Source of the DNA: Bradyrhizobium sp. ARR65
Lineage (GTDB): Bacteria; Pseudomonadota; Alphaproteobacteria; Rhizobiales; Xanthobacteraceae
Length of the DNA stretch: 64,000 nt
Reading direction: 5' to 3'
Assembly: GCF_000472385.1 (NCBI RefSeq)
Contig: NZ_AWZU01000005.1
Coordinates: forward strand, 252 to 64,251
Shown here: one piece after another, positions 36,280 to 45,125 of the stretch
Position numbering within the stretch: position 1 is the stretch's first letter
Layout: the number at the start of each line of letters is the position of its first letter
Notes under the pieces: generated by a model
Told to the model about the DNA's origin: nothing
What the model saw: only the letters and a program-made list of their open reading frames with translations
The model's database searches: none
Made by a program: the position numbers and the translations under genes

Positions 36280-37253
36280 TCGTCGACTGTCACGCACATC
36301 TCGTTCCGCCGTCCTTGCTGGACGCCATCCGTGCCGAGAAGGGCAATTTCCCCTCCGTCCGCGTCATCGAGGAAGGCGGCAGCCTGGGTTTTGCGTTCGC
36401 CGGCAACAAGCCGACGCGGCCGGTCTCCAAGCCGCTCAGCGATATCGCCGCCCGGCTGCAATGGATGGATGCCAACAAGATCGAGCGACAAGTCGTTGGC
36501 GGCTGGCTCGACATGTTCGGCAATGAGCTGCCGGCCGAGGAGGGTACGCGCTGGGCGCGGCTGATCAACACGCATCTAGCGCAAGCCGCCAAGGACCAGC
36601 CACGCTTCATCCCGCTCTGCACCGTGCCGCTGCAGGATGGTGCCCGCGCAGCCGAGGTGCTGAACGAGGCGCACGCTCAAGGCTTCAGGGGCGCGATGAT
36701 CGGCACCCAGCCGAAGGGCCGGGGCGGCGTGCTGGATGATCCGAGCCTCTTGCCGTTCTGGGAGGCTGCGAACAGCCTTGGCTCCATCATCTTCATCCAC
36801 CCGGTTTTTGAAAGCGGGGATGACCGCGTCCACGATTACGGCATGGCGAACGCGGTCGGCCGCATCACCGACACGCTGATTGCGATGTCGCGGCTGATCT
36901 ATGCCGGCCACGTGACACGCTTTAGCAAGATGAAGATCGTCGCCGGCATCGGCGGCGCGGCGCTGCCTTACGTGATCGGACGGCTGCGCCGCAACTACAG
37001 CCTCGACAAGGACAAGCTCGGAGACCCCGATGCCGCGCTGGGTGCGATGTACTACGACACCATCGTGCAGGATATCCGCGCGCTGCGCTATCTCGCCGAT
37101 ATCGTCGGCGCGGATCGCATCATGATGGGCTCCGACATGCCGTTCCCCATCGGCGATCTCGCGCCGATCAAGATCGTGCAGGAGACCTCCTTCACCGATG
37201 CCGAACGCGCCAGCATCAATGGTGGGTTGGCGCAAAGGCTGTTTGGCTTGTGA
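36276..37253 (+). CDS. Amidohydrolase family protein (ACMSD/decarboxylase-like)
   Basis: A 325-residue metal-dependent TIM-barrel enzyme of the amidohydrolase_2 family. It begins MIVDCHAHLVPPSLLDAI with the metal-binding HxH, has FIPLCTVPLQDG, GFRGAMIGTQ, IIFIHPVFES with a further His, and RIMMGSDMPFPIGD with the final metal Asp. The family includes decarboxylases such as ACMSD and gamma-resorcylate decarboxylase, and ring hydrolases. In this operon, downstream processing of a hydroxylated aromatic acid is plausible. It overlaps the large subunit gene by ATGA. Confidence 0.9.
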   Translation: MIVDCHAHLVPPSLLDAIRAEKGNFPSVRVIEEGGSLGFAFAGNKPTRPVSKPLSDIAARLQWMDANKIERQVVGGWLDMFGNELPAEEGTRWARLINTHLAQAAKDQPRFIPLCTVPLQDGARAAEVLNEAHAQGFRGAMIGTQPKGRGGVLDDPSLLPFWEAANSLGSIIFIHPVFESGDDRVHDYGMANAVGRITDTLIAMSRLIYAGHVTRFSKMKIVAGIGGAALPYVIGRLRRNYSLDKDKLGDPDAALGAMYYDTIVQDIRALRYLADIVGADRIMMGSDMPFPIGDLAPIKIVQETSFTDAERASINGGLAQRLFGL

Positions 37254-37262
37254 GGTCGTATC

Positions 37263-37730
37263 GTGAAGCTCGACATTGGCGGCAGTGAAACGATCCCGGG
37301 TTCGGCCGACGCGCTGTGGGTTGCGCTCAACGATCCGAAAGTGCTGACGCGCTGCATTCCCGGCTGCAAGAGCATGGTCGAGATCGGACCCGACGCCTAC
37401 AAGGTCGATATGCAGCTCCGCGTCGCTGCCGTCGGCGGTTCGTTCGAAGGCGAGATCTCGCTGTTCGACAAGGAGGCGCCGCGGGCTTGCAGCATCAAGG
37501 TCTCCGGTGCCGGGTCACTCGGGCACGGCAACGGCACGGCGCGGTTCGAGATCGAGCCCGATGGTGATCACAGTTGTCGACTGATCTACAAAGGCACCGG
37601 CGAGATCGGCGGATTGGTGGCGGGGGTCGGCCAGCGCATTCTATCCAGCGTCTCGAAGCATCTGATCGGGCGGTTCTTCGCGGCGCTGCGCAAGGAGTTC
37701 GAAGCGCCGGTCAGCGGAGCGGCGGAGTAA
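37263..37730 (+). CDS. CoxG-like SRPBCC domain protein
   Basis: A 155-residue START-like protein of the CoxG type: SETIPGSADALWVALNDPKV, then LTRCIPGCKSMVEIGPDAYK, VAAVGGSFEGEISLFD and TGEIGGLVAGVGQRILS. CoxG proteins are regularly encoded with molybdenum hydroxylases and are thought to assist membrane attachment. Here there is no C-terminal membrane anchor, unlike some CoxG. Start is GTG 37263, nine bases after the amidohydrolase stop. Confidence 0.9.
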   Translation: MKLDIGGSETIPGSADALWVALNDPKVLTRCIPGCKSMVEIGPDAYKVDMQLRVAAVGGSFEGEISLFDKEAPRACSIKVSGAGSLGHGNGTARFEIEPDGDHSCRLIYKGTGEIGGLVAGVGQRILSSVSKHLIGRFFAALRKEFEAPVSGAAE

Positions 37731-37759
37731 AGACAAAAAAGCGAGCGGGAGGAGTTGCG

Positions 37760-38734
37760 GTGAAGCCATTGAAGATCGGTCTCGGCTTATTGCTGGCAGC
37801 GGCATTGTCGACCTCGGCCGCATCTGCGCAGGAGCTCGCGAAGCTATCGATCGTGATTTTTGGGCAGCCCTCGCTTGGCGCGTTCCTGCCGCCGGTCATC
37901 AAGGCCCAGAAGCTCGACGAAAAGAACGGGCTTTCCATCGACTTCCAGGAGCGCACGCCGGACGCCTACACGGCGCAATTCAACTCAGGTGAATTCCAAC
38001 TCGGCGGCAGCGCCGCGCTCCTGACCGTCGGCCTTGCCGATCTCAGGGGCGTCAAGGTGACCTACCTGTTCAACCTGTTCGATTTCTGGGGAACGGTTGT
38101 CACCTCTCGTCCCGAGATCAAGTCGATCAAGGATCTCGAAGGCAAGGATCTCGCCGCGGCGAAGGGCACGACCAACTACGTCATGTTCGACTGGTTCGCG
38201 CGTCAGCTCGGCGTGGACACCAGCAAATTCTCCGTGGTCAACACCGCAACCCCGGGCCTCGTCGGCTATGCACTGGCCGACCGCGCCAGTGCCGTCCAGC
38301 TTTGGGAGCCGGCTTACACGGCACTGCATGCCAAGAAGCCGGACATCAGGATGCTCGATCTCAAGATCCAGGAGAGCTGGCAGAAGGCGGCCGGCAGCCA
38401 CAGCATTCCTTATCTCGGCGTTGCCGCGCATGTCGACTGGGCCGAGAAGAACAAGAATCTCATTCCGAAGCTCTACGCCGCCTATAGGGAAGCGGGCCAA
38501 TGGACGGCCGCGCATCCCGATGAGGCCGCAAAGCTGATCATGCCGAAGGGCACGGATGCGGACCGCAAGGCAATTGCCGATCTCATCCGCGCCAACGAAC
38601 GTTTGGGCATGAACATCCGCACCGCGGCCGATGTCGGCAAGGAGATCAAGTCGGTTTACGAGGCCGGCAAGTCGATTGCGTTCCTGCCGTCGATACCGTC
38701 CGACGCCACGATCTACAATGGGCCGATGCAATGA
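37760..38734 (+). CDS. ABC transporter substrate-binding protein (NMT1/SsuA type)
   Basis: A 324-residue periplasmic binding protein with a signal peptide (KIGLGLLLAAALSTSAASAQ). The core shows IVIFGQPSLGAFLPPVIKAQ, FNSGEFQLGGSAALLTVGLA, EIKSIKDLEGKDLAAAKGTT and YALADRASAVQLWEPAYTAL, the NMT1/SsuA pattern used for sulfonates, aromatic acids and thiamine precursors. GTG 37760 follows GGGAGGAGTTGCG. It overlaps the permease gene by ATGA. Confidence 0.9.
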   Translation: MKPLKIGLGLLLAAALSTSAASAQELAKLSIVIFGQPSLGAFLPPVIKAQKLDEKNGLSIDFQERTPDAYTAQFNSGEFQLGGSAALLTVGLADLRGVKVTYLFNLFDFWGTVVTSRPEIKSIKDLEGKDLAAAKGTTNYVMFDWFARQLGVDTSKFSVVNTATPGLVGYALADRASAVQLWEPAYTALHAKKPDIRMLDLKIQESWQKAAGSHSIPYLGVAAHVDWAEKNKNLIPKLYAAYREAGQWTAAHPDEAAKLIMPKGTDADRKAIADLIRANERLGMNIRTAADVGKEIKSVYEAGKSIAFLPSIPSDATIYNGPMQ

Positions 38735-39531
38735 CGATGTTGCAGGAGAGTTCGCCAAGCTGGGGCGTGGTGGCGAGCCGGCGCACCTTGACTCGGGTCC
38801 TGCCGTTTCTCGTGGTCGCCGCACTCTGGCAACTCGCCTCGTTGTTCTTTCCGCCGTTCCTGTTTCCTTCGCTCGTCGACGTCTTCAAGCGCTGCTTTGA
38901 GATTCTCGTCACCTGGAGCGAGTTCTCCGACGTGCTGGCGACCGTCGGACGGATCCTGGCCGGCCTGGCCGGCGCCTTCGTGATCGGCGCCGCGCTGGCC
39001 GTGCTGATGGTCCGCTCGCGCAGTGTAAACGAGTTTCTCTCGCCGATCCTGACCCTGTTCCAGGGCATTCCGGCCCTGTCCTGGGTTGTCTTTGCGATCA
39101 TCTGGTTCCACGGCATCGAGCCGCGCATCTTCTTCATCATGGTGATGACCACGCTGCCGGCCTTTACGTTTCAGGTGCTGGCCGCGCTGCAGGCGATGTC
39201 GCGCGACCTTGTCGAAATGGTCATGAGCTTCCGCCCGACACGGACCAAGCTGTTTCGCGTCATGATCATCCCGGCGATTCTGCCGGACATTCTCACGGCG
39301 TGGAAAGTCAATCTCGGCAACGCATCGCGTGTGGTGGTCGTGGCCGAACTGGTCGGCGCCACCGGCGGCGTCGGCTATGAACTCCTCCAGCAGCAACAGG
39401 TCTTCGATATGGCCGGCGCGCTGGCCTGGACGCTGCAGCTTGTTTTCTTTGTGTTGATCGCCCAGGGCGTGCTGACGCTGATCGAGAGCGTCGCTTTCCG
39501 CTACCGGGCCGTTTCGGAGCGAACGCTGTGA
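38731..39531 (+). CDS. ABC transporter permease (SsuC type)
   Basis: A 266-residue inner-membrane permease. About six helices are visible (VLPFLVVAALWQLASLFF, ILAGLAGAFVIGAALAVLMV, ILTLFQGIPALSWVVFAIIW, IFFIMVMTTLPAFTFQVL, LQLVFFVLIAQGVLTLI). The ATPase-contact EAA loop reads SFRPTRTKLFRVMIIPAILP. It partners the binding protein upstream and the ATPase downstream, with overlapping codons on both sides. Confidence 0.92.
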   Translation: MTMLQESSPSWGVVASRRTLTRVLPFLVVAALWQLASLFFPPFLFPSLVDVFKRCFEILVTWSEFSDVLATVGRILAGLAGAFVIGAALAVLMVRSRSVNEFLSPILTLFQGIPALSWVVFAIIWFHGIEPRIFFIMVMTTLPAFTFQVLAALQAMSRDLVEMVMSFRPTRTKLFRVMIIPAILPDILTAWKVNLGNASRVVVVAELVGATGGVGYELLQQQQVFDMAGALAWTLQLVFFVLIAQGVLTLIESVAFRYRAVSERTL

Positions 39532-40286
39532 ACGCCGCTGCTGTCCCCATCATCAGCCTGCAGGACGTCTCCAAGACCTTCGTGAAGGCCGGCGCGGCCT
39601 CCTACGTCGCGGTGGATCGGCTCGATCTGCAGGTCGCCGAGGGCCAGATGCTGGCCTTGCTCGGCAAGACCGGCTGCGGCAAGTCGACGATCTTCAACAT
39701 GATCGCGGGGCTCACCGAGCCGACCTCCGGCGTCGTGACCGTGAATGGCCGCAATCCGTTCCGCGAGTTCGACTGGTTTCGCGGCCACATGGCCATCGTG
39801 TTCCAGAGCGACCGCCTGTTGCCGTGGCGGACCGCGGTGCAGAACGTCGAGCTTGGCCTGGAGATGCTCGACGTTCCCCTGGAAAAGCGCCGTGCGACCG
39901 CCATGGCGTGGCTGAGCAAGCTCGGCTTGCGCGGCCACGAAAATGACTATCCGCACGCGCTGTCAGGCGGCATGCGGCAGCGCGTATCGATTGCGCGTGC
40001 TTTCGCAACTGACGCCAACATCCTGCTCTGCGACGAGCCGTTCTCCGCGCTGGACGAAATGACGGGCCGCACGCTGCGTGCCGAGTTCGTCAGGCTAGTG
40101 AAGGAGAACGGCAAGACGGCGGTGTTCATCACCCATTCCATCAACGAAGCGCTGGAAATCGGCGACCGCATCGTGGTTCTCAAACGGCCGGCAAACATAG
40201 CCCTAGATGTGGCGCTTTCGCCGGATACGACGATCGAGCAGAAGGAGACGATCCGTCACCGCATTCAGGGCGTACTGGCGGCTTGA
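39528..40286 (+). CDS. ABC transporter ATP-binding protein (SsuB type)
   Basis: A 252-residue ATPase. Walker A LLGKTGCGKST, Q-loop IVFQSDRLLPW, signature ALSGGMRQRVSIARAF, Walker B ILLCDEPFSALDE and the switch VFITHSINEAL are all intact. Start is GTG 39528, overlapping the permease stop (GTGA). It is the last gene of operon A; a repeat unit follows. Confidence 0.94.
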   Translation: MNAAAVPIISLQDVSKTFVKAGAASYVAVDRLDLQVAEGQMLALLGKTGCGKSTIFNMIAGLTEPTSGVVTVNGRNPFREFDWFRGHMAIVFQSDRLLPWRTAVQNVELGLEMLDVPLEKRRATAMAWLSKLGLRGHENDYPHALSGGMRQRVSIARAFATDANILLCDEPFSALDEMTGRTLRAEFVRLVKENGKTAVFITHSINEALEIGDRIVVLKRPANIALDVALSPDTTIEQKETIRHRIQGVLAA

Positions 40287-40340
40287 ACTCCGCACTGGAC
40301 AGCCAAGGCGTCTCTCTTATTGCAATAGGCTTCCAACTAT

Positions 40341-40492
40341 CACCGTCACCCTGAGGTGCTCGCCAACGGGTCCGCGCGAAGCGCGGCCCGATGACAGGCT
40401 GCGCGAGCCTCGAAGGGCGACGCCCTGGATGGTCGCAGCAGGGCCGTTCATGCTTCGGGGCTCGCTCCGCTCGCGCCTCAGGATGACGGTGG
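40341..40492. repeat. Palindromic repeat carrying a second copy of the 34-base module
   Basis: The ends are inverted (CACCGTCACCCTGAGG at 40341-40356 and CCTCAGGATGACGGTG at 40477-40492, one mismatch). The GAGGTGCTCGCC...GCGAGCCTCGAAGG hairpin is interrupted at 40367-40400 by the block CGGGTCCGCG...GATGACAGGCT also seen at 4632-4665 (33 of 34 bases equal). It fills the gap between converging operons A and B. Confidence 0.82.
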
Positions 40493-40533
40493 GCGCAGGT
40501 GCTCGCTCTAGTAGTCTCCAAAGCGATCTCGAT

Positions 40534-41235
40534 CTAAATCCGCATGTGGGCTTCGATCCGCTCTGTTGCTTGCGCATCGACGCCGCCGCTGTCGACGATC
40601 TCTCCCCGCTTGAAAACCAGGTAGCGGCCGGCGATGCCGAGCGCGAAGGGCAGATGCTGTTCGATCACCACCATCGATGTGCCCATGTCCCGGCTGAACC
40701 GTGTCAGCACGTCGGCGAGGCGGTCCACCAGCGAGGGCTGCAGGCCCTCGGTGACCTCGTCCAGCAGCAAGACTTGGGGCCGCGCCATCAGCGCGCGGGC
40801 GACGATCAGCATCTTCTGCTCGCCACCGGAGAGCGTACCGGCGCGTTGCTGCAGGCGCCGCGTCAATACCGGAAACCATTGACCCACGTGGTCCAGCGCC
40901 GCCTTGAAATCCCGGTCCGACAGCAGGCCAAGCCGCAGATTGTCGCGGATCGTCAGGTCCTGGAATAGCGCATGTTCCTGCGGCACATAGACGAGGCCCA
41001 GCCGTCGTTTGAGATGCGGCGGCATATGCGTGACGTCTTTGCCGGCGAATTTGACGCTGCCGCGCCAGGCGGGGAGCAAACCCAGCACGGTCTTCAGCAG
41101 CGAGGTCTTGCCCATGCCGTTCTTGCCGACCACGGCAAGCACTTCCGATTTCGCCAGTGTGAAGCTGACCTCGGTGATCACCTCTGACGTACCATAGCCG
41201 CTCGAAAGACTCTCGACCTGGAGTGCGCTGGTCAT
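40534..41235 (-). CDS. LivF-type ABC transporter ATP-binding protein
   Basis: A 233-residue ATPase of the branched-chain amino acid/urea/amide uptake type: Walker A VVGKNGMGKTSLL, YVPQEHALFQDLTIRDNLRL, signature LSGGEQKMLIVARALM, Walker B VLLLDEVTEGLQP and the switch VVIEQHLPFAL. Its ATG 41235 overlaps the stop of the fused LivM-LivG gene. It is the distal gene of operon B. Confidence 0.93.
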   Translation of the reverse strand: MTSALQVESLSSGYGTSEVITEVSFTLAKSEVLAVVGKNGMGKTSLLKTVLGLLPAWRGSVKFAGKDVTHMPPHLKRRLGLVYVPQEHALFQDLTIRDNLRLGLLSDRDFKAALDHVGQWFPVLTRRLQQRAGTLSGGEQKMLIVARALMARPQVLLLDEVTEGLQPSLVDRLADVLTRFSRDMGTSMVVIEQHLPFALGIAGRYLVFKRGEIVDSGGVDAQATERIEAHMRI

Positions 41236-43052
41236 GACACGGCCTCGGAGGCGGCCGCCTGTTGGCCGGTATAGATCTCGCGGACGAGGGCGCTGTTCAC
41301 GATGTCATGGACCGATCCGTCCAAGGCGATCTTGCCCTGGTGCAGCACGATGATGCGCGAGGAGATTTCGCGAACGAAGTCGAGGTCGTGCTCGACCAGC
41401 AGGATGCAGAGCCGGTCGCGCGAAGCCAGTGCGGTCAGGATATCCGCAAAGGCCTGGCGCTCGGCGCGGGTCAGGCCGGCGGTCGGCTCGTCCAGCAGCA
41501 AGACCTCGGGTTCGAGCGAGAGCACCATGGCGAGCTCGAGTGCCTGCTTCAGCCCGTGGCTGAGATTGCGGGCTTCCTCGCCGAGCCGATCCGCGAGTCC
41601 GGACCGCTCGACCACGGAGATCGCGGCAGCCGGCAGTTCGAGAACCGTTGATGTCGTGATCAGTGAGGGCCGGGCGCGATGCGTGCGGGCAACCCGCAGG
41701 CACTCGGCGACCGTGAGCGTCTCGAAAACCGAGGCGGCCTGAAATTTGCGGCCAAGGCCAAACTGCACAACGCGGTCCGGCGGCAGCCGGTCGATTGAAT
41801 GCCCGGCGATCGCAACGAATCCCGTTGAGCGCTCGCGCCCGTCGGACAGGCAGCGGATCAGCGTCGTCTTGCCGGCCCCGTTCGGTCCGACGAGACTCAA
41901 GAGCTCGGCGCGCCGGGCCGCAAACTGCACGCCGTCCAGCACCGACAGGCTTCCGAAGTGCTTGCCAAGGCCGCGGACCTCGATCGCGACCGCATTCTCT
42001 TCGGCGTTGGCGGCTGCTTTCGCGACTGGACGCAGGCGCGTCGTTGGGCCCCTTTGCTTCTTCTGAACGCCACGCATCAGCCGCTTGACAATGCCGACGA
42101 GGCCGTCGGGGAAGGCGAGGATGACGGCAATCAGTGCGATGCCTATGATCAGCTCCCACACATAGGGCAAGCTGCCGGAGAGGTAGGCGCTCGCGACCTC
42201 GATGCTGAGCGCGCCGACAATGGCGCCAATGATGGTGCCGCGGCCGCCGAGCGCGACCATGATGATCAATCGGGTTCCGAAGGTGAAGCTGGCATTCTCG
42301 GGCGCGGCGACGCCGCCAAACGCCGCGTAGCCGAAGCCGGCCAGCGCGGCGACGATCGCCGTGACCACGAGCACGACGATGCGGTAACGCGACGTATTGA
42401 TGCCAAGATAGGTGCAGCGTTCGTCATTATCGCGCAGCGCCTTGAGCACGCGGCCGCTGTCGCTCCGCGTTGCAATCAGCGCCACGACGGCGACAGCGGC
42501 AAGACACAGCCCTGCCAAACGGAACCAGTTCTCGAATTCCAGATCGAACGTCTCGAATCCCACCAGGCCGCTGGATGATCCGGTGAAGGTGCCGCCCGAA
42601 TAGAGCACCTGCACGAGCACGATGGGCACGACCAGCGACACGATGGAGGCATAAAGCGGCGTCGAGCCCGGATAGAAGGAGAGCCATCCGGTAACGGTCG
42701 CGACCGCCGCTGCGGCTATCACGGCCGTCGCGAGGGCAAGGAGGATCTGCCACGATCCGAAGCCGTATTCGGTGAAGATGATCGCCAGCGCGTAAACGCC
42801 GATGCCGAAAAAGGCCGACTGACCGAATGTCAGCGTACCACAATAGCCCCACACGATATCGACGGTGATCGCGGCGATCGCCACGAAGAACGCGCGGATC
42901 AGAATATTGATCATGTATGTATCGAGCAGCAGAGGCGCGAGCGTGATACCCGCGGCGACGAGAATGGCGAGGAGCACCGCCGACCATCGTCTCGAAACGC
43001 CGAACTGTGTCGCTGCGGCCGGGCTGAGCGGGCGGGCATCAGGCACGAGCAA
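41232..43052 (-). CDS. Fused LivM permease-LivG ATPase of an amide/urea-type importer
   Basis: A 606-residue fusion. The first 335 residues are a LivM permease with about nine helices (AITVDIVWGYCGTLTFGQSA, the GLVGIVKRLMRG end). A basic linker (QKKQRGPTTRLRPVAKAA) leads to a LivG ATPase from about 350, with Walker A GPNGAGKT at 389-396, LGRKFQAASVFETLTV, NLSHGLKQALELAMVL and VLLLDEPTAGL. The signature reads LSHGL rather than LSGGE, as often in LivG. Start may be TTG 43052 or GTG 43046, both overlapping the livH stop. Confidence 0.92.
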   Translation of the reverse strand: MLVPDARPLSPAAATQFGVSRRWSAVLLAILVAAGITLAPLLLDTYMINILIRAFFVAIAAITVDIVWGYCGTLTFGQSAFFGIGVYALAIIFTEYGFGSWQILLALATAVIAAAAVATVTGWLSFYPGSTPLYASIVSLVVPIVLVQVLYSGGTFTGSSSGLVGFETFDLEFENWFRLAGLCLAAVAVVALIATRSDSGRVLKALRDNDERCTYLGINTSRYRIVVLVVTAIVAALAGFGYAAFGGVAAPENASFTFGTRLIIMVALGGRGTIIGAIVGALSIEVASAYLSGSLPYVWELIIGIALIAVILAFPDGLVGIVKRLMRGVQKKQRGPTTRLRPVAKAAANAEENAVAIEVRGLGKHFGSLSVLDGVQFAARRAELLSLVGPNGAGKTTLIRCLSDGRERSTGFVAIAGHSIDRLPPDRVVQFGLGRKFQAASVFETLTVAECLRVARTHRARPSLITTSTVLELPAAAISVVERSGLADRLGEEARNLSHGLKQALELAMVLSLEPEVLLLDEPTAGLTRAERQAFADILTALASRDRLCILLVEHDLDFVREISSRIIVLHQGKIALDGSVHDIVNSALVREIYTGQQAAASEAVS

Positions 43053-43875
43053 AGCCCTCCGGACGGATGCGAAGCACGATGGCCGCGCAAATGGCGATCG
43101 TCAGTCCGCCAAGAATTGGATTGACGAAGGTCGAGACGATCACCTGAAGGCCGCCAAGCAAGATGCAGGAGACGGCAAGCGTCAAGAGCGAGCCGCCGGA
43201 GACCATCACCAGCATGAAGGCGCTCACCAGCCAGGGAACACCCATGTTCGGATCGACGCTCGAAAGCGGGGTGATCAGCGCGCCCGACAGCGCGGCCAGC
43301 CCGCTTCCGATCGCGAAGGTGATGAGACGTACGCGCGAGCTGTCAACGCCTAAGCCTTGCGCGAGCATTTCGTTCATGATGACCGCGCGCGTGGAGAGGC
43401 CGAGGCGTGTTCCATTCAGAAGCATCGTAAACACCACCGCGACGATGACGGCAGCGGCGATCAGGACGATGCGATAGGCCGAATAGTCGATCCCGAACAG
43501 ATCGACCGTGCCGGTGATCGGCGCTTGCACGAATTGCACCTCGCGTCCGAATATCAAGGTGATCAATTGTCCGATCACGGTGCCGAGTCCCCAGGTCGCG
43601 AGAATGGCATCCAATGGACGCTGATAGAGCCGGCGCACGATGGTCGCTTCCGTCAGCGCGCCGCAAAGGGCGCCGGTGGCGAAGGCCAGCGGCACGACCA
43701 GCACCCAGGGCAGTCCAAGCTGCGAGCCGACCAGCGCGGCATAGGCGCCGACGGTCACGAACGCGGCATGGGCGAAATTGATGATCTTCATCACCCCGAA
43801 CACGATCAGAAGCCCGGACGAGATGATGAAGAGGAGAGCCGCCGTGGTGACGGCATCAAGGGTAACGGTCAACAT
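43039..43875 (-). CDS. LivH-type ABC transporter permease
   Basis: A 278-residue permease with about eight helices. Diagnostic are SSGLLIVFGVMKIINFAHAA at the N terminus, LYQRPLDAILATWGLGTVIG and ALSGALITPLSSVDPNMGVP. These are the motifs of LivH/UrtB proteins. It lies 60 bases after the binding-protein gene and overlaps the fused livMG gene. Confidence 0.93.
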   Translation of the reverse strand: MLTVTLDAVTTAALLFIISSGLLIVFGVMKIINFAHAAFVTVGAYAALVGSQLGLPWVLVVPLAFATGALCGALTEATIVRRLYQRPLDAILATWGLGTVIGQLITLIFGREVQFVQAPITGTVDLFGIDYSAYRIVLIAAAVIVAVVFTMLLNGTRLGLSTRAVIMNEMLAQGLGVDSSRVRLITFAIGSGLAALSGALITPLSSVDPNMGVPWLVSAFMLVMVSGGSLLTLAVSCILLGGLQVIVSTFVNPILGGLTIAICAAIVLRIRPEGFARA

Positions 43876-43935
43876 GCTCCCTCCGCAGGGACGAGCGCGA
43901 AACGGAGCTTCGTCCGTTCCGCGCGCTTCGTCACC

Positions 43936-45087
43936 TTACGATTTCGGCGGGCACTGCGCGCCGGGATCGACATTCGGGAAGCTCTGGATGACCTTCACCC
44001 TGCCGTCCGCCTGCACCTGGCCCAAATACATCGTGAGCGGCGCATGGCGCTGCTTGTTCATGCGGATGGTGCCGCGCGGTCCGTCAACGGACACGTCTGA
44101 TAGCGCCGCCAGCACCTTCTGGGCATCGGTCCCTCCGGCCTTCTCCACTGCGGCCTTGTAGGCATAGACCGCCTCATATTCCGGGACGGACAGGTCGTTC
44201 GGGGTCTTGAGGTCGGCGCCGAACTTCTTGCTCATCGCCGCGAGGAAGGTCTTGTTGGCTGGGCTGTCGATGCCGGTCACGTAGGACGCCGATATGTAGA
44301 TGTCCGCCGCGTCAGCCCCCATACTCTTGGCGGTGCCTTCGTCGACGGCGAGATTGCCGTAGGGCAGCGAGATGCCGGCGGCGCGGAGCTGCTTGGTGAG
44401 CGTCACATTCGGCGCGCCGCCGGCCGTCGAAGTGATGATGGCGTCCGCGCCCGACGCCTTCAGCTTGGAGATGATCGGCGTCCAATCGGAGCCGTCCATC
44501 GGAAGATATTCCTCGCCGACGATCTTGCCGCCGGTCTTTTCGACATAGGATTTGGTGAAGGACAGCATGCCTCGGCCGAAGGCATAGTCGGAGCCGATCA
44601 GGAAGTAGTTCTTGGCCTTCTTCTCCCTGTTGAAGTAGTCGACGATCGGCGGCACCTGTTGCTCGGGCACCCATGCGTTGACGTAGAGATACGGGCTGCA
44701 CGACTTTCCCTCGTAGAACGAGGTATAAATAAAGGGCGTCTTGCCGCGGGCGACGATCGGCAGGCCCGCATTACGCGCCGCGCTTGTCTCCATCGAGATC
44801 AGCACATTCACCTTCTTCTGGAAGACCAGCGCATCGAACGCCTTTTGCGCGCCGGCCGCACCCGAACCGTCGTCGGCAACTTCAAGCGCGAGCGGCCGGC
44901 CGAGCACACCGCCCTTGGCATTGATCTCCTCGACCGCGAGCTCCGCGGACTGCACGACAGACGGCGCAACGACCGAGTTTGCCCCGGAGAGGCCGACCGG
45001 TACCCCGATCTTGATCGGATCGGCCGCCATGGCCGGGATGATCGCCGCGGTGAGGGCAGCAGATGCCAGAAAGAAACGTGAAATCAT
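43936..45087 (-). CDS. Amide/urea-type ABC transporter substrate-binding protein
   Basis: A 383-residue periplasmic binding protein of the Leu/Ile/Val (type I) fold. Signal peptide FFLASAALTAAIIPAMA, then IKIGVPVGLSGANSVVAPSV, LAVEEINAKGGVLGRPLALE, FLIGSDYAFGRGMLSFTKSY and DGSDWTPIISKLKASGADAI. It resembles binding proteins for short-chain amides and urea. ATG 45087 has GGAGGATATTCG ahead; the open frame beyond is spurious. It follows the nitrilase gene by 38 bases. Confidence 0.9.
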   Translation of the reverse strand: MISRFFLASAALTAAIIPAMAADPIKIGVPVGLSGANSVVAPSVVQSAELAVEEINAKGGVLGRPLALEVADDGSGAAGAQKAFDALVFQKKVNVLISMETSAARNAGLPIVARGKTPFIYTSFYEGKSCSPYLYVNAWVPEQQVPPIVDYFNREKKAKNYFLIGSDYAFGRGMLSFTKSYVEKTGGKIVGEEYLPMDGSDWTPIISKLKASGADAIITSTAGGAPNVTLTKQLRAAGISLPYGNLAVDEGTAKSMGADAADIYISASYVTGIDSPANKTFLAAMSKKFGADLKTPNDLSVPEYEAVYAYKAAVEKAGGTDAQKVLAALSDVSVDGPRGTIRMNKQRHAPLTMYLGQVQADGRVKVIQSFPNVDPGAQCPPKS

Positions 45088-45125
45088 CGAATATCCTCCA
45101 TCCTGTTTGCCAATTCTCACGTGCT

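Noticed and set aside
34273..36297. 674-codon minus-strand open frame over the molybdopterin subunit
   Set aside because: Antisense shadow of a clear xanthine-oxidase-family large subunit; no recognisable domain.
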